Positions 1-5,571 of a DNA stretch of 5,779 nucleotides are shown in pieces (within the stretch, counting starts at the first letter, position 1; each line of letters begins with the position of its first letter). The stretch comes from Oceanospirillaceae bacterium (GTDB taxonomy: Bacteria > Pseudomonadota > Gammaproteobacteria > Pseudomonadales > Balneatricaceae), in the NCBI GenBank assembly GCA_023954795.1, contig JAGSHA010000221.1, positions 1 to 5,779 of the forward strand. The letters are read 5' to 3'. The position numbers were made by a program, and so were the translations under genes. The notes beneath the pieces are model-generated. The model was not told the DNA's origin and made no database searches. It saw only the letters and a program-made list of their open reading frames with translations.

Positions 1-119
1 AAAGATAGCAGAGATTTGAGATTGCGCATTTCCATCGCTTCAGTCCAACGGGATGGATTCAGCAAAAGGTATCACGCCGATGGCATCATAGATGGCAGCC
101 CGCTAGAATGGATTGATAC
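1..119. other. Left-edge stretch without a recognised gene
   Basis: No recognisable gene lies here. Forward frame 1 stays open from the window edge to a TAG at 127-129, inside the tRNA (42 codons). The peptide resembles no family I know, and 42 open codons can occur by chance. A weak inverted repeat (TCCATC at 31-36, GATGGA at 52-57) and a short direct repeat (GATGGCA at 79-85 and 91-97) are visible. Neither looks like a terminator. The right end probably contains the tRNA promoter. The minus-strand frames I checked are interrupted by stops. Confidence 0.5.
80..109 (+). promoter_or_regulatory. Possible sigma-70 promoter for tRNA-Arg
   Basis: A -10-like TAGAAT at 104-109 matches 5 of 6 consensus bases. 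An ATGGCA at 80-85 (4 of 6 matches to TTGACA) lies 18 bp upstream. Transcription would start near 116, giving a leader of only a few bases before the mature tRNA 5' end at 120. The -35 is weak, so this is a tentative reading. The tRNA could instead be transcribed from further upstream, outside the window. Confidence 0.35.
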
Positions 120-196
120 GCGCCCGTAGCTCAGCTGGATAGAGTACCTGGCTACGAACCAGGCGGTCAGAGGTTCGAATCCTCTCGGGCGCGCCA
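120..196 (+). tRNA. tRNA-Arg, anticodon ACG
   Basis: This is a complete 77-nt tRNA with the CCA end encoded. The acceptor stem GCGCCCG (120-126) pairs perfectly with CGGGCGC (186-192), followed by discriminator G193 and CCA 194-196. The D-arm begins TAGCTCAGCTGGATAGAG. The anticodon stem CCTGG (147-151)/CCAGG (159-163) encloses loop CTACGAA with anticodon ACG at 154-156. The T-arm carries GGTTCGAATCC. The ACG anticodon is normally deaminated to ICG by TadA and reads CGU, CGC and CGA. Base 8 (T127) is uridine, the position that ThiI thiolates, and thiI is the next gene. No clear hairpin terminator follows; a short TTTT at 203-206 comes soon after the CCA end. Confidence 0.97.
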
Positions 197-212
197 CTCC
201 TCTTTTGAAATA

Positions 213-326
213 CTTCGCTCTAACACAGTCTCCTCCTGATACATTATTATCTTGTTCTAACGCTTTATATCCCCGCTTCTGTATTACCTCGTTCTAACAC
301 TTTATAATTCCGCTTCTGTTTTTTAC
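213..326. repeat. Three degraded ~38-bp tandem repeat copies
   Basis: Three adjacent units of 38, 37 and 39 bp occupy 213-250, 251-287 and 288-326. The best-conserved part is the start: CTTCGCTCTAACAC, CTTGTTCTAACGC and CTCGTTCTAACAC. Units 2 and 3 also share CTTTATA and CCGCTTCTGT, and both end in TTAC. Unit 1 is clearly more diverged. A fourth start, CTCGTTGGG, appears at 327-335. The units do not contain the tRNA 3' end, so they are unlike the tRNA-derived repeats known after some tRNA genes. No function is evident, but the third unit contains the best -10 sequence for thiI. Confidence 0.6.
303..308 (+). promoter_or_regulatory. Probable -10 box of a thiI promoter
   Basis: TATAAT at 303-308 is a perfect sigma-70 -10 hexamer. 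Transcription would start near 315, about 30 nt before the thiI ATG. The sequence 17 bp upstream (TGTATT, 280-285) is a poor -35 and there is no extended -10 TG, so the promoter is only partly supported. The hexamer sits inside the third copy of the tandem repeat; the second copy has TATATC at the same place. Confidence 0.4.
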
Positions 327-345
327 CTCGTTGGGCATTACATCG

Positions 346-1806
346 ATGAAGTTCATTGCGAAACTCTTTCCCGAAATTACCATCAAGAGCCGTCCTGTTC
401 GTAAACGGATGATTCAGCGTCTGCAATCCAATCTGCATAACATTCTTAAGCGCTCCTGTGCTGATATTAAAGTTCAGGGTCACTGGGACAAGGTTGAAGT
501 CTTCCTGTCAGGTGACGATGCTGAGATGCGTGAGTTGATTGTTGACGTGCTTCAGCGTACGCCGGGCGTGCAGTACTTTATTGAAGTGCAGGAATACCCT
601 CTGGGTGACTTCGACAGCGTATTTCAGCTCACGCGTGAGGCTTATGCTGAGCGTATTAAGGGTAAGACCTTCAAAGTGCGTGTGAAGCGCGCCGGACAGC
701 ATGACTTTAAGTCTCCGGAGCTAGAGCGCTATGTCGGTGGCGGCCTGCGTGAGCATACTGAGGCGGCGGGCGTGGATGTTCATAATCCTGAGGTGTGGGT
801 GGATCTTGAGATTAAGGACGACAAGCTCTATATCATCCGTGACACCTTTAAGGGGCTCGGTGGTTATCCACTGGGTAGCCAGCAAGAGGTTCTGTCTCTG
901 ATCTCCGGTGGTTTTGACTCGGTTGTTGCCAGCTATATGACGATGCGTCGTGGCTGTAAGACCCATTTCCTGTTTTTTAATCTGGGCGGTGCGGCACATG
1001 AGATCGGTGTTAAACAGATCGCGTTGTACTTGTGGCAGAAATACGGTTCCTCCGGACGCGTAAAGTTCGTCACCGTGCCGTTTGAGGAGGTCGTTGGTGA
1101 GATTTTGCAAAGTGTGCATCACTCGCACATGGGTGTCGTGCTCAAACGTATGATGATGCGTGCGGGTGAGCAGGTTGCCAATCGAATGAAGATCGATGCC
1201 CTTGTGACCGGTGAGAGCATTGCTCAGGTATCCAGTCAGACCCTGCCTAACTTGGCGTTGATCGATGCCTCCACTCAGAAATTGGTGGTGCGCCCTCTGG
1301 TGGTCATGGATAAGCAAGACATTATCGATGTGTCCAAACAGATTGGTACCTACGATTTGGCCAAGTGCATGCCTGAGTATTGCGGTGTGATCTCTGACCG
1401 TCCAACGACGCATGCCAAGATCGATCGCCTGGAAGAAGAAGAGTCTAATTTCGACGAAGAGGTTTTGGAAAAGGCGCTTCAATCCGCACAAGTGATCTCT
1501 ATCGATGAGATTGTTGAGGATATTAATAGCCATGCAAAAGTGGAAGCGCTGAGTAAAGTGTCTGAGAATCAGGTGATTATTGATATTCGTGCACCGCATG
1601 AGCAAGAGAAGAAACCCCTGAATATGCCGGGCTGTGAAATCTTGGCCATCCCGTTTTATAGCTTGGGTGGAAAAGTTGATGGTCTGGAGTCTGAAAAAGA
1701 ATACCTGTTGTACTGTGAGAAGGGTGTAATGAGTCAGATGCATGCCCAGCAGCTGCAGGATAGTGGATATCAGAACATCAAGGTGTTTCGCCCTGCTGTT
1801 CAGTAG
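346..1806 (+). CDS. thiI: tRNA 4-thiouridine synthase / thiazole sulfurtransferase ThiI
   Basis: ThiI activates U8 of tRNA with ATP and transfers persulfide sulfur from IscS to form s4U8. In enterobacteria it also supplies sulfur to ThiS for the thiazole of thiamine. It acts in the cytoplasm. The 486-residue product matches the long gammaproteobacterial form (E. coli 482). It starts MKFIAKLFPEITIKSRPVRK, as the family does. A THUMP/ferredoxin-like RNA-binding region spans roughly residues 60-165. The PP-loop ATPase motif SGGFDS is at 187-192, LFFNLGGAAHEIG follows, and KRMMMRA is further on. The conserved Cys of MPEYCGVIS is C346. The C-terminal rhodanese domain (about 400-486) carries the persulfide Cys in LYCEKGVMS, C457. 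Both catalytic cysteines are therefore present. ATG 346 is chosen over an in-frame TTG at 331 because the family begins exactly at MKF. The Shine-Dalgarno is weak (TTGGG, 331-335). No strong terminator directly follows. Confidence 0.97.
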   Translation: MKFIAKLFPEITIKSRPVRKRMIQRLQSNLHNILKRSCADIKVQGHWDKVEVFLSGDDAEMRELIVDVLQRTPGVQYFIEVQEYPLGDFDSVFQLTREAYAERIKGKTFKVRVKRAGQHDFKSPELERYVGGGLREHTEAAGVDVHNPEVWVDLEIKDDKLYIIRDTFKGLGGYPLGSQQEVLSLISGGFDSVVASYMTMRRGCKTHFLFFNLGGAAHEIGVKQIALYLWQKYGSSGRVKFVTVPFEEVVGEILQSVHHSHMGVVLKRMMMRAGEQVANRMKIDALVTGESIAQVSSQTLPNLALIDASTQKLVVRPLVVMDKQDIIDVSKQIGTYDLAKCMPEYCGVISDRPTTHAKIDRLEEEESNFDEEVLEKALQSAQVISIDEIVEDINSHAKVEALSKVSENQVIIDIRAPHEQEKKPLNMPGCEILAIPFYSLGGKVDGLESEKEYLLYCEKGVMSQMHAQQLQDSGYQNIKVFRPAVQ

Positions 1807-1885
1807 TTGCGCGGTCTGGCGCTGAGTTGCCTCTTAGACGGTCGGAACAAAGATCAACATTTTTACAGAAAGTGTCGACAATACG

Positions 1886-1914
1886 CTGAAAAGTTGCGCA
1901 CTTTTGTCTAAAAT
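1886..1914 (+). promoter_or_regulatory. Probable promoter of the oadGAB operon
   Basis: A -35-like CTGAAA (1886-1891, 4 of 6 matches) and a -10 TAAAAT (1909-1914, 5 of 6) are separated by an ideal 17 bp. Transcription would start near 1921, which leaves a leader of about 150 nt before oadG. It lies about 80 bp after the thiI stop, consistent with oadGAB being transcribed independently of thiI. The assignment rests on sequence matching only. Confidence 0.5.
1889..1905. promoter_or_regulatory. Palindrome across the oad promoter spacer, possible operator
   Basis: AAAAGT (1889-1894) and ACTTTT (1900-1905) are perfect inverted arms around TGCGC. The element begins inside the proposed -35 and fills most of the spacer, so a protein bound here could block RNA polymerase. 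The alternative is a weak transcription terminator for thiI, because the right arm ends in TTTT; the stem is short and AT-rich, which argues against an efficient one. I do not recognise it as the site of a named regulator. Confidence 0.35.
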
Positions 1915-1923
1915 GGCGGCCGT

Positions 1924-1976
1924 TTGGTTGCCTGAAATCTGCATTTCAGGTTTAATTGTGATCCATTTGCAACCAG
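1924..1976 (+). promoter_or_regulatory. Nested stem-loop in the oadGAB leader
   Basis: An inner hairpin of CCTGAAAT (1931-1938) and ATTTCAGG (1943-1950) has eight perfect pairs and a CTGC tetraloop. It is enclosed by TGGTTGC (1925-1931) pairing with GCAACCA (1969-1975), with a further T-G wobble at 1924/1976. C1931 can belong to only one of the two stems at a time. If transcription starts near 1921, this is the first structure in the oad mRNA. TTTAATT follows the inner hairpin, so it could instead be a weak terminator for thiI. No known riboswitch class is recognised. Confidence 0.4.
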
Positions 1977-1996
1977 TTTATGCGCTGTCTATGGCG

Positions 1997-2024
1997 TCTG
2001 CCGGGTGATCCTTCGGCGGATTTT
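1997..2024 (+). promoter_or_regulatory. GC-rich hairpin plus T4, possible attenuator
   Basis: TCTGCCG (1997-2003) pairs with CGGCGGA (2014-2020) with one T-G wobble. GG and CC (2004-2005, 2010-2011) can extend the stem around a TGAT loop, leaving two bulged T. TTTT follows at 2021-2024. The shape is that of a weak intrinsic terminator placed 45 bp before the oadG start. A competing pairing, GGC (1993-1995) with GCC (2000-2002), is short. The T-run is brief, so strong termination is not expected and a role in attenuation is only a hypothesis. Confidence 0.3.
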
Positions 2025-2051
2025 GCTGTAAGCAGTGTTGGGTTTCGTTAT

Positions 2052-2060
2052 AGAAAGGAG
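2052..2060 (+). promoter_or_regulatory. Strong Shine-Dalgarno of oadG
   Basis: AGAAAGGAG contains AAGGAG, close to the full anti-16S complement, and ends 9 bases before ATG 2070. It fixes the oadG start and is the strongest ribosome binding site in the window, well above those of thiI and oadB. Confidence 0.8.
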
Positions 2061-2069
2061 CATCCATAG

Positions 2070-2312
2070 ATGGAAAATATCGTCTCAGAAGGCATCAATT
2101 TGATGATCTTCGGTATGGGCTTCGTTGTCGTCTTTTTGACGCTGCTCGTATTTGCAACTACGGCTATGTCAAAGCTGGTCGCTAAGATTGCTCCCGAGCA
2201 ACCTAAGCCAAAGCCAGTTAAGGCAAAAGCAGCTCCGGCTGCCGCTGCTGGTAACAATGATGAGCTGATCGCAGTGATGACCGCTGCGGTACACAAATAC
2301 CGTTCAAACTAA
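2070..2312 (+). CDS. oadG: Oxaloacetate decarboxylase gamma subunit OadG
   Basis: This is the small membrane subunit that anchors the alpha subunit to the beta subunit in the Na+-translocating oxaloacetate decarboxylase. The 80-residue product is of usual length. It has one N-terminal membrane segment (about residues 8-32, IFGMGFVVVFLTLLVFATT), then a short basic stretch and a Pro/Lys/Ala linker (about 42-60, PEQPKPKPVKAKAAP), then a soluble tail that in the family contacts OadA. The identification rests on this architecture plus its place directly before oadA and oadB. Klebsiella OadG has a Zn2+ site with several C-terminal histidines; this tail has only H75 and an upstream D64, so that site appears reduced. 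It is the first gene of the operon, with 54 bp before oadA. Confidence 0.93.
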   Translation: MENIVSEGINLMIFGMGFVVVFLTLLVFATTAMSKLVAKIAPEQPKPKPVKAKAAPAAAAGNNDELIAVMTAAVHKYRSN

Positions 2313-2366
2313 TAAGAACGGCTTAATAAAGAATAACCTGCATTAATCGACAGAAGGCCATTACCC

Positions 2367-4154
2367 ATGTCCGACGCAAAGAAACCTCTCGGCATTACTG
2401 ATGTAGTACTACGTGACGCACACCAGTCTCTGTTTGCTACTCGTATGCGAGTTGAAGACATGCTTCCGATTGCGGAAAAGCTGGATAAAGTAGGCTACTG
2501 GTCCCTAGAAAGCTGGGGCGGTGCTACTTTTGACTCTTGCATCCGTTTTATCGGTGAAGACCCGTGGGAGCGCATTCGTCTGCTGAAACAGGCGATGCCA
2601 AACACCAAACAGCAAATGTTGCTGCGCGGTCAAAACCTGCTGGGTTACCGTCATTACGCTGATGATGTTGTAAACAAGTTCGTAGAACGAGCTGCAACAA
2701 ACGGCGTGGACGTATTCCGCATCTTCGACGCAATGAACGATCCGCGTAACCTGGAAACTGCTATTAAAGCCGTTAAGGGAACCGGTAAACACGCTCAGGG
2801 CACCATCTCTTATACCAAGAGCTCTGTTCACACCAATGACACCTGGGTAGCGTACGCTAAAACCCTGGAAGACATGGGTGCTGACTCCATCGTAATCAAG
2901 GATATGTCAGGTATTCTGACGCCTTACGATGGCTTTGATCTGGTGTCCCGCCTGAAAGCGCAGACCGATCTGGAAGTGCAGTTGCACGCACACGCAACGT
3001 CTGGTTTGTCCGACATGACCATTCTGAAAGCGGTCGAAGCGGGCATTGACCGTGTAGACACCGCTATCTCCTCTATGTCTATGACATACGGTCACACGGC
3101 TACCGAATCTGTTGTGGCAGCGCTGGCTGGTACAGATCGCGACACAGGTCTGGATCTGCTTCAGTTGGAAGAGATCGCTGCTTACTTCCGTGAGGTACGT
3201 AAGAAATACGCTGGCTTCGAAGGTTCTCTGCGTGGTACCGACTCCCGTATTCTGGTTGCTCAGGTGCCGGGTGGCATGCTGACTAACATGGAAAACCAGC
3301 TGCGTGAACAGAATGCATCCGACAAGTTCGATGATGTACTGGCCGAGATTCCGCGCGTACGTGAAGACTTGGGTATGATTCCGCTGGTAACGCCAACGTC
3401 TCAGATCGTAGGTACCCAAGCGGTAATCAACGTCCTGATGGGCGAGCGCTACAAAACAATCTCTAAAGAAGTTCAGGGAATTCTGAAAGGCGAATACGGT
3501 TCTGCTCCTGCGCCTTACGATGCTGAGCTGCAGGCACGTGTACTGGATGGCGGTGAAGCGATCACTTGTCGCCCTGCCGACCTGTTGGAATCAGAACTGG
3601 ACAAACTGGTAGGTGAACTGAAAGGTCTGGCTTCCGAGAAAGGTATTAGCCTGACTACGGGTGAGAACGAAATTGATGACGTTCTGACCTATGCTCTGTT
3701 CCCGCAGGTTGGTCTGAAATTCCTTGAAAACCGCGGTAATCCTGACGCATTTGAACCGGCACCGACACTAGAGGACGCACAAGCAATGGCTGCACCGAAG
3801 AAATCCGGCCCAGAAGTTTACACTATCACTGTTAACGGTCAGAACTACGTAGTACAGGTAGCAGAAGGCGGTGATATCACTGCTGTCGCTCCGGCTGCTG
3901 CACCTGCTGCCGCGGCTCCAGCTGCAGCACCAGCAGGCAATGCAGAAGAAGTACCTGCACCGCTGGCAGGTAACATCTGGAAGGTCGAAGTGGCTGCTGG
4001 TCAGGCAGTTCAGGAAGGTGACGTTCTGGTTATTCTGGAAGCGATGAAGATGGAAACTGAAGTACGTGCCGCTCGCGCGGGTACCGTAGCTTCTGTTGAC
4101 GTTAAAGAAGGCGATGCCGTACAGGTTGGCGATAGCCTGCTGTCTCTGGCGTAA
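2367..4154 (+). CDS. oadA: Oxaloacetate decarboxylase alpha subunit OadA (biotin carboxyltransferase)
   Basis: OadA transfers the carboxyl group of oxaloacetate to a protein-bound biotin, releasing pyruvate; OadB then decarboxylates the carboxybiotin. It is cytoplasmic but held at the membrane through OadG. The 595 residues follow the family plan. The N-terminal carboxyltransferase TIM barrel has DAHQSLFATR, giving metal ligand D17, with H207 and H209 in LHAHATSG and catalytic K178 in IKDMSG. The conserved PYC/OADA domain spans roughly 290-490. A flexible Ala/Pro linker lies at about 506-525. The biotinyl domain (about 529-595) has the EAMKMET motif, with biotinylated lysine K561. All key residues are present. 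AGAAGG at 2352-2357 is a good Shine-Dalgarno nine bases before the ATG. Pyruvate carboxylase subunit B is the main alternative, but the flanking oadG and oadB settle the call. Confidence 0.97.
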   Translation: MSDAKKPLGITDVVLRDAHQSLFATRMRVEDMLPIAEKLDKVGYWSLESWGGATFDSCIRFIGEDPWERIRLLKQAMPNTKQQMLLRGQNLLGYRHYADDVVNKFVERAATNGVDVFRIFDAMNDPRNLETAIKAVKGTGKHAQGTISYTKSSVHTNDTWVAYAKTLEDMGADSIVIKDMSGILTPYDGFDLVSRLKAQTDLEVQLHAHATSGLSDMTILKAVEAGIDRVDTAISSMSMTYGHTATESVVAALAGTDRDTGLDLLQLEEIAAYFREVRKKYAGFEGSLRGTDSRILVAQVPGGMLTNMENQLREQNASDKFDDVLAEIPRVREDLGMIPLVTPTSQIVGTQAVINVLMGERYKTISKEVQGILKGEYGSAPAPYDAELQARVLDGGEAITCRPADLLESELDKLVGELKGLASEKGISLTTGENEIDDVLTYALFPQVGLKFLENRGNPDAFEPAPTLEDAQAMAAPKKSGPEVYTITVNGQNYVVQVAEGGDITAVAPAAAPAAAAPAAAPAGNAEEVPAPLAGNIWKVEVAAGQAVQEGDVLVILEAMKMETEVRAARAGTVASVDVKEGDAVQVGDSLLSLA

Positions 4155-4156
4155 GG
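4152..4156 (+). promoter_or_regulatory. oadB Shine-Dalgarno overlapping the oadA stop
   Basis: TAAGG combines the oadA stop codon (TAA, 4152-4154) with a modest AAGG ribosome binding site, nine bases before the oadB ATG at 4166. The arrangement suggests that oadB translation is coupled to ribosomes finishing oadA, which would help keep subunit ratios balanced. Confidence 0.6.
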
Positions 4157-4165
4157 TATTCCTCA

Positions 4166-5467
4166 ATGGAAAAACTAATCGAACTGTTTCTTGCCTCTGG
4201 TGCCTATAACATCACTGGCGGTCAGGTCGTAATGATTTTTGTTGGTCTATTGCTTCTGTATTTAGCCATCAAAAAGAATTTCGAACCGCTGCTGTTGGTG
4301 CCGATTGGTTTCGGCGGCATTATGGCAAACATTCCGGAAGCGGGCCTGGCTTACTCTGCAGTAGAGAATGCCGTGCACTTCGCTGTACCGGAAGTTATGA
4401 ATGCAATGTCAGCTGCGCTGAATATTGCCAGCACGGATCCTCACGACCTTCTGCATGCTTATCACAGCTCCTCTGCTGCTGAGCATCAGGCTGCGATCAA
4501 TGCCGCTCTTGATGGTGGTTATGCCAACGGTATGTTGTATAACTTCTATAGCGTGGCGATTGGCTCGACAGCTGCACCTTTGTTGATTTTCATGGGTGTA
4601 GGGGCGATGACCGACTTTGGTCCGCTACTGGCGAACCCGCGTACCCTGTTCCTGGGTGCTGCGGCTCAGTTTGGTATCTTTGCTACCGTGTTGGGTGCTG
4701 TAGGTCTGTCCGCTATGGGCATTATGGACTTCAATATTCAGGAAGCGGCGGCAATTGGTATCATTGGTGGTGCTGACGGCCCGACTGCGATCTATGTGAC
4801 CAGCTTGCTGGCACCTCACCTGCTGGGTGCAATCGCTGTAGCGGCATACTCTTACATGGCTCTTGTGCCGTTGATTCAGCCGCCAATTATGCGTGCGCTG
4901 ACGACAGACGCTGAGCGTAAGATTATGATGCATCAGCTGCGTCACGTATCTAAGCTGGAGAAGATCCTGTTCCCAATCGTGCTGCTGATTCTGGTTGCTC
5001 TGTTGCTGCCGGATGCTGCGCCACTGCTGGGTATGTTCTGCTTTGGTAACCTGATGCGTGAGTGTGGTGTAGTCGATCGTCTGAGTGATACTGCTCAGAA
5101 CGCGCTGATCAACATCGTAACCATCTTCCTGGGGCTGTCCGTTGGCTCTAAGCTGTCAGCAGATAAGTTCCTGGATCTTCAGACTCTGGGTATCATGTCT
5201 CTGGGTATCGTTGCATTCTGTATCGGTACTGCCTGTGGCGTAATCATGGCGAAGCTGATGAACAAGATGATGGGTGGCAACGCTATCAATCCTCTGATCG
5301 GTTCAGCGGGTGTATCAGCGGTACCAATGGCAGCACGTGTATCCAACAAGATTGGTCTTGAGTATAACGCTCAGAACTTCCTGTTGATGCATGCTATGGG
5401 TCCAAACGTTGCGGGTGTAATCGGTTCCGCGATTGCAGCCGGTGTAATGATCAAGTTCGTAAGCTGA
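4166..5467 (+). CDS. oadB: Oxaloacetate decarboxylase beta subunit OadB (Na+ pump)
   Basis: OadB is the multi-spanning inner-membrane subunit that decarboxylates the carboxybiotin on OadA and couples this to export of Na+. The 433-residue length equals that of the best-studied Klebsiella protein. Many hydrophobic helices are visible, for example around residues 20-40, 125-145, 265-285 and 345-365. The conserved GGADGPT motif gives D204, equivalent to the essential Asp near position 203. The signature near the C-terminus, NPLIGSAGVSAVPMAARVSN, contains N375, G379, S384 and R391, with the same spacing as the Na+-pathway residues described in Klebsiella (N373, G377, S382, R389). All of them are conserved, so an active pump is expected. 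It starts 11 bp after oadA and ends the operon, with a strong terminator 18 bp after the stop. Paralogous beta subunits of methylmalonyl-CoA or glutaconyl-CoA decarboxylases are excluded by context. Confidence 0.97.
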   Translation: MEKLIELFLASGAYNITGGQVVMIFVGLLLLYLAIKKNFEPLLLVPIGFGGIMANIPEAGLAYSAVENAVHFAVPEVMNAMSAALNIASTDPHDLLHAYHSSSAAEHQAAINAALDGGYANGMLYNFYSVAIGSTAAPLLIFMGVGAMTDFGPLLANPRTLFLGAAAQFGIFATVLGAVGLSAMGIMDFNIQEAAAIGIIGGADGPTAIYVTSLLAPHLLGAIAVAAYSYMALVPLIQPPIMRALTTDAERKIMMHQLRHVSKLEKILFPIVLLILVALLLPDAAPLLGMFCFGNLMRECGVVDRLSDTAQNALINIVTIFLGLSVGSKLSADKFLDLQTLGIMSLGIVAFCIGTACGVIMAKLMNKMMGGNAINPLIGSAGVSAVPMAARVSNKIGLEYNAQNFLLMHAMGPNVAGVIGSAIAAGVMIKFVS

Positions 5468-5485
5468 TCATTAACATCTGAAAAC

Positions 5486-5514
5486 AAAAAAGCTGCCCTC
5501 GGGCAGCTTTTTTT
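5486..5514. terminator. Bidirectional intrinsic terminator after oadB
   Basis: AGCTGCC (5491-5497) pairs with GGCAGCT (5502-5508) around a CTCG loop. Seven T (5508-5514) follow, and six A (5486-5491) precede. The A-tract becomes a T-tract on the opposite strand, so the hairpin can end oadGAB and also the convergent deacetylase gene, whose stop codon is at 5572-5574. It is the only textbook terminator in the window. Confidence 0.93.
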
Positions 5515-5571
5515 GTGTCTGAATGGATGCCAAATGATGTTGAAAGAGGCTCCGTTATCTAATCACCGGGT

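Noticed and set aside
120..196. tRNA-Arg as an attachment site for an integrated element
   Set aside because: I see no integrase in the window and no second copy of the tRNA 3' end.
331..345. TTG at 331 as the thiI start, adding five residues
   Set aside because: It has no Shine-Dalgarno, and ThiI proteins begin at the MKF encoded from 346.
197..345. Repeats near the tRNA as a CRISPR array
   Set aside because: The units are contiguous and degraded, without conserved repeats separated by unique spacers, and no cas gene is present.
721..1743. Long open frame on the minus strand inside thiI (340 codons)
   Set aside because: It lies entirely opposite a well-identified gene, its protein resembles no family, and long antisense frames are common over conserved genes.
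2907..3419. Minus-strand open frame inside oadA (170 codons)
   Set aside because: It is a shadow of the oadA coding strand with no recognisable motif or start signal.
3882..3941. Repetitive Ala/Pro codons as a DNA repeat
   Set aside because: They encode the flexible linker before the biotin domain, normal in OadA.
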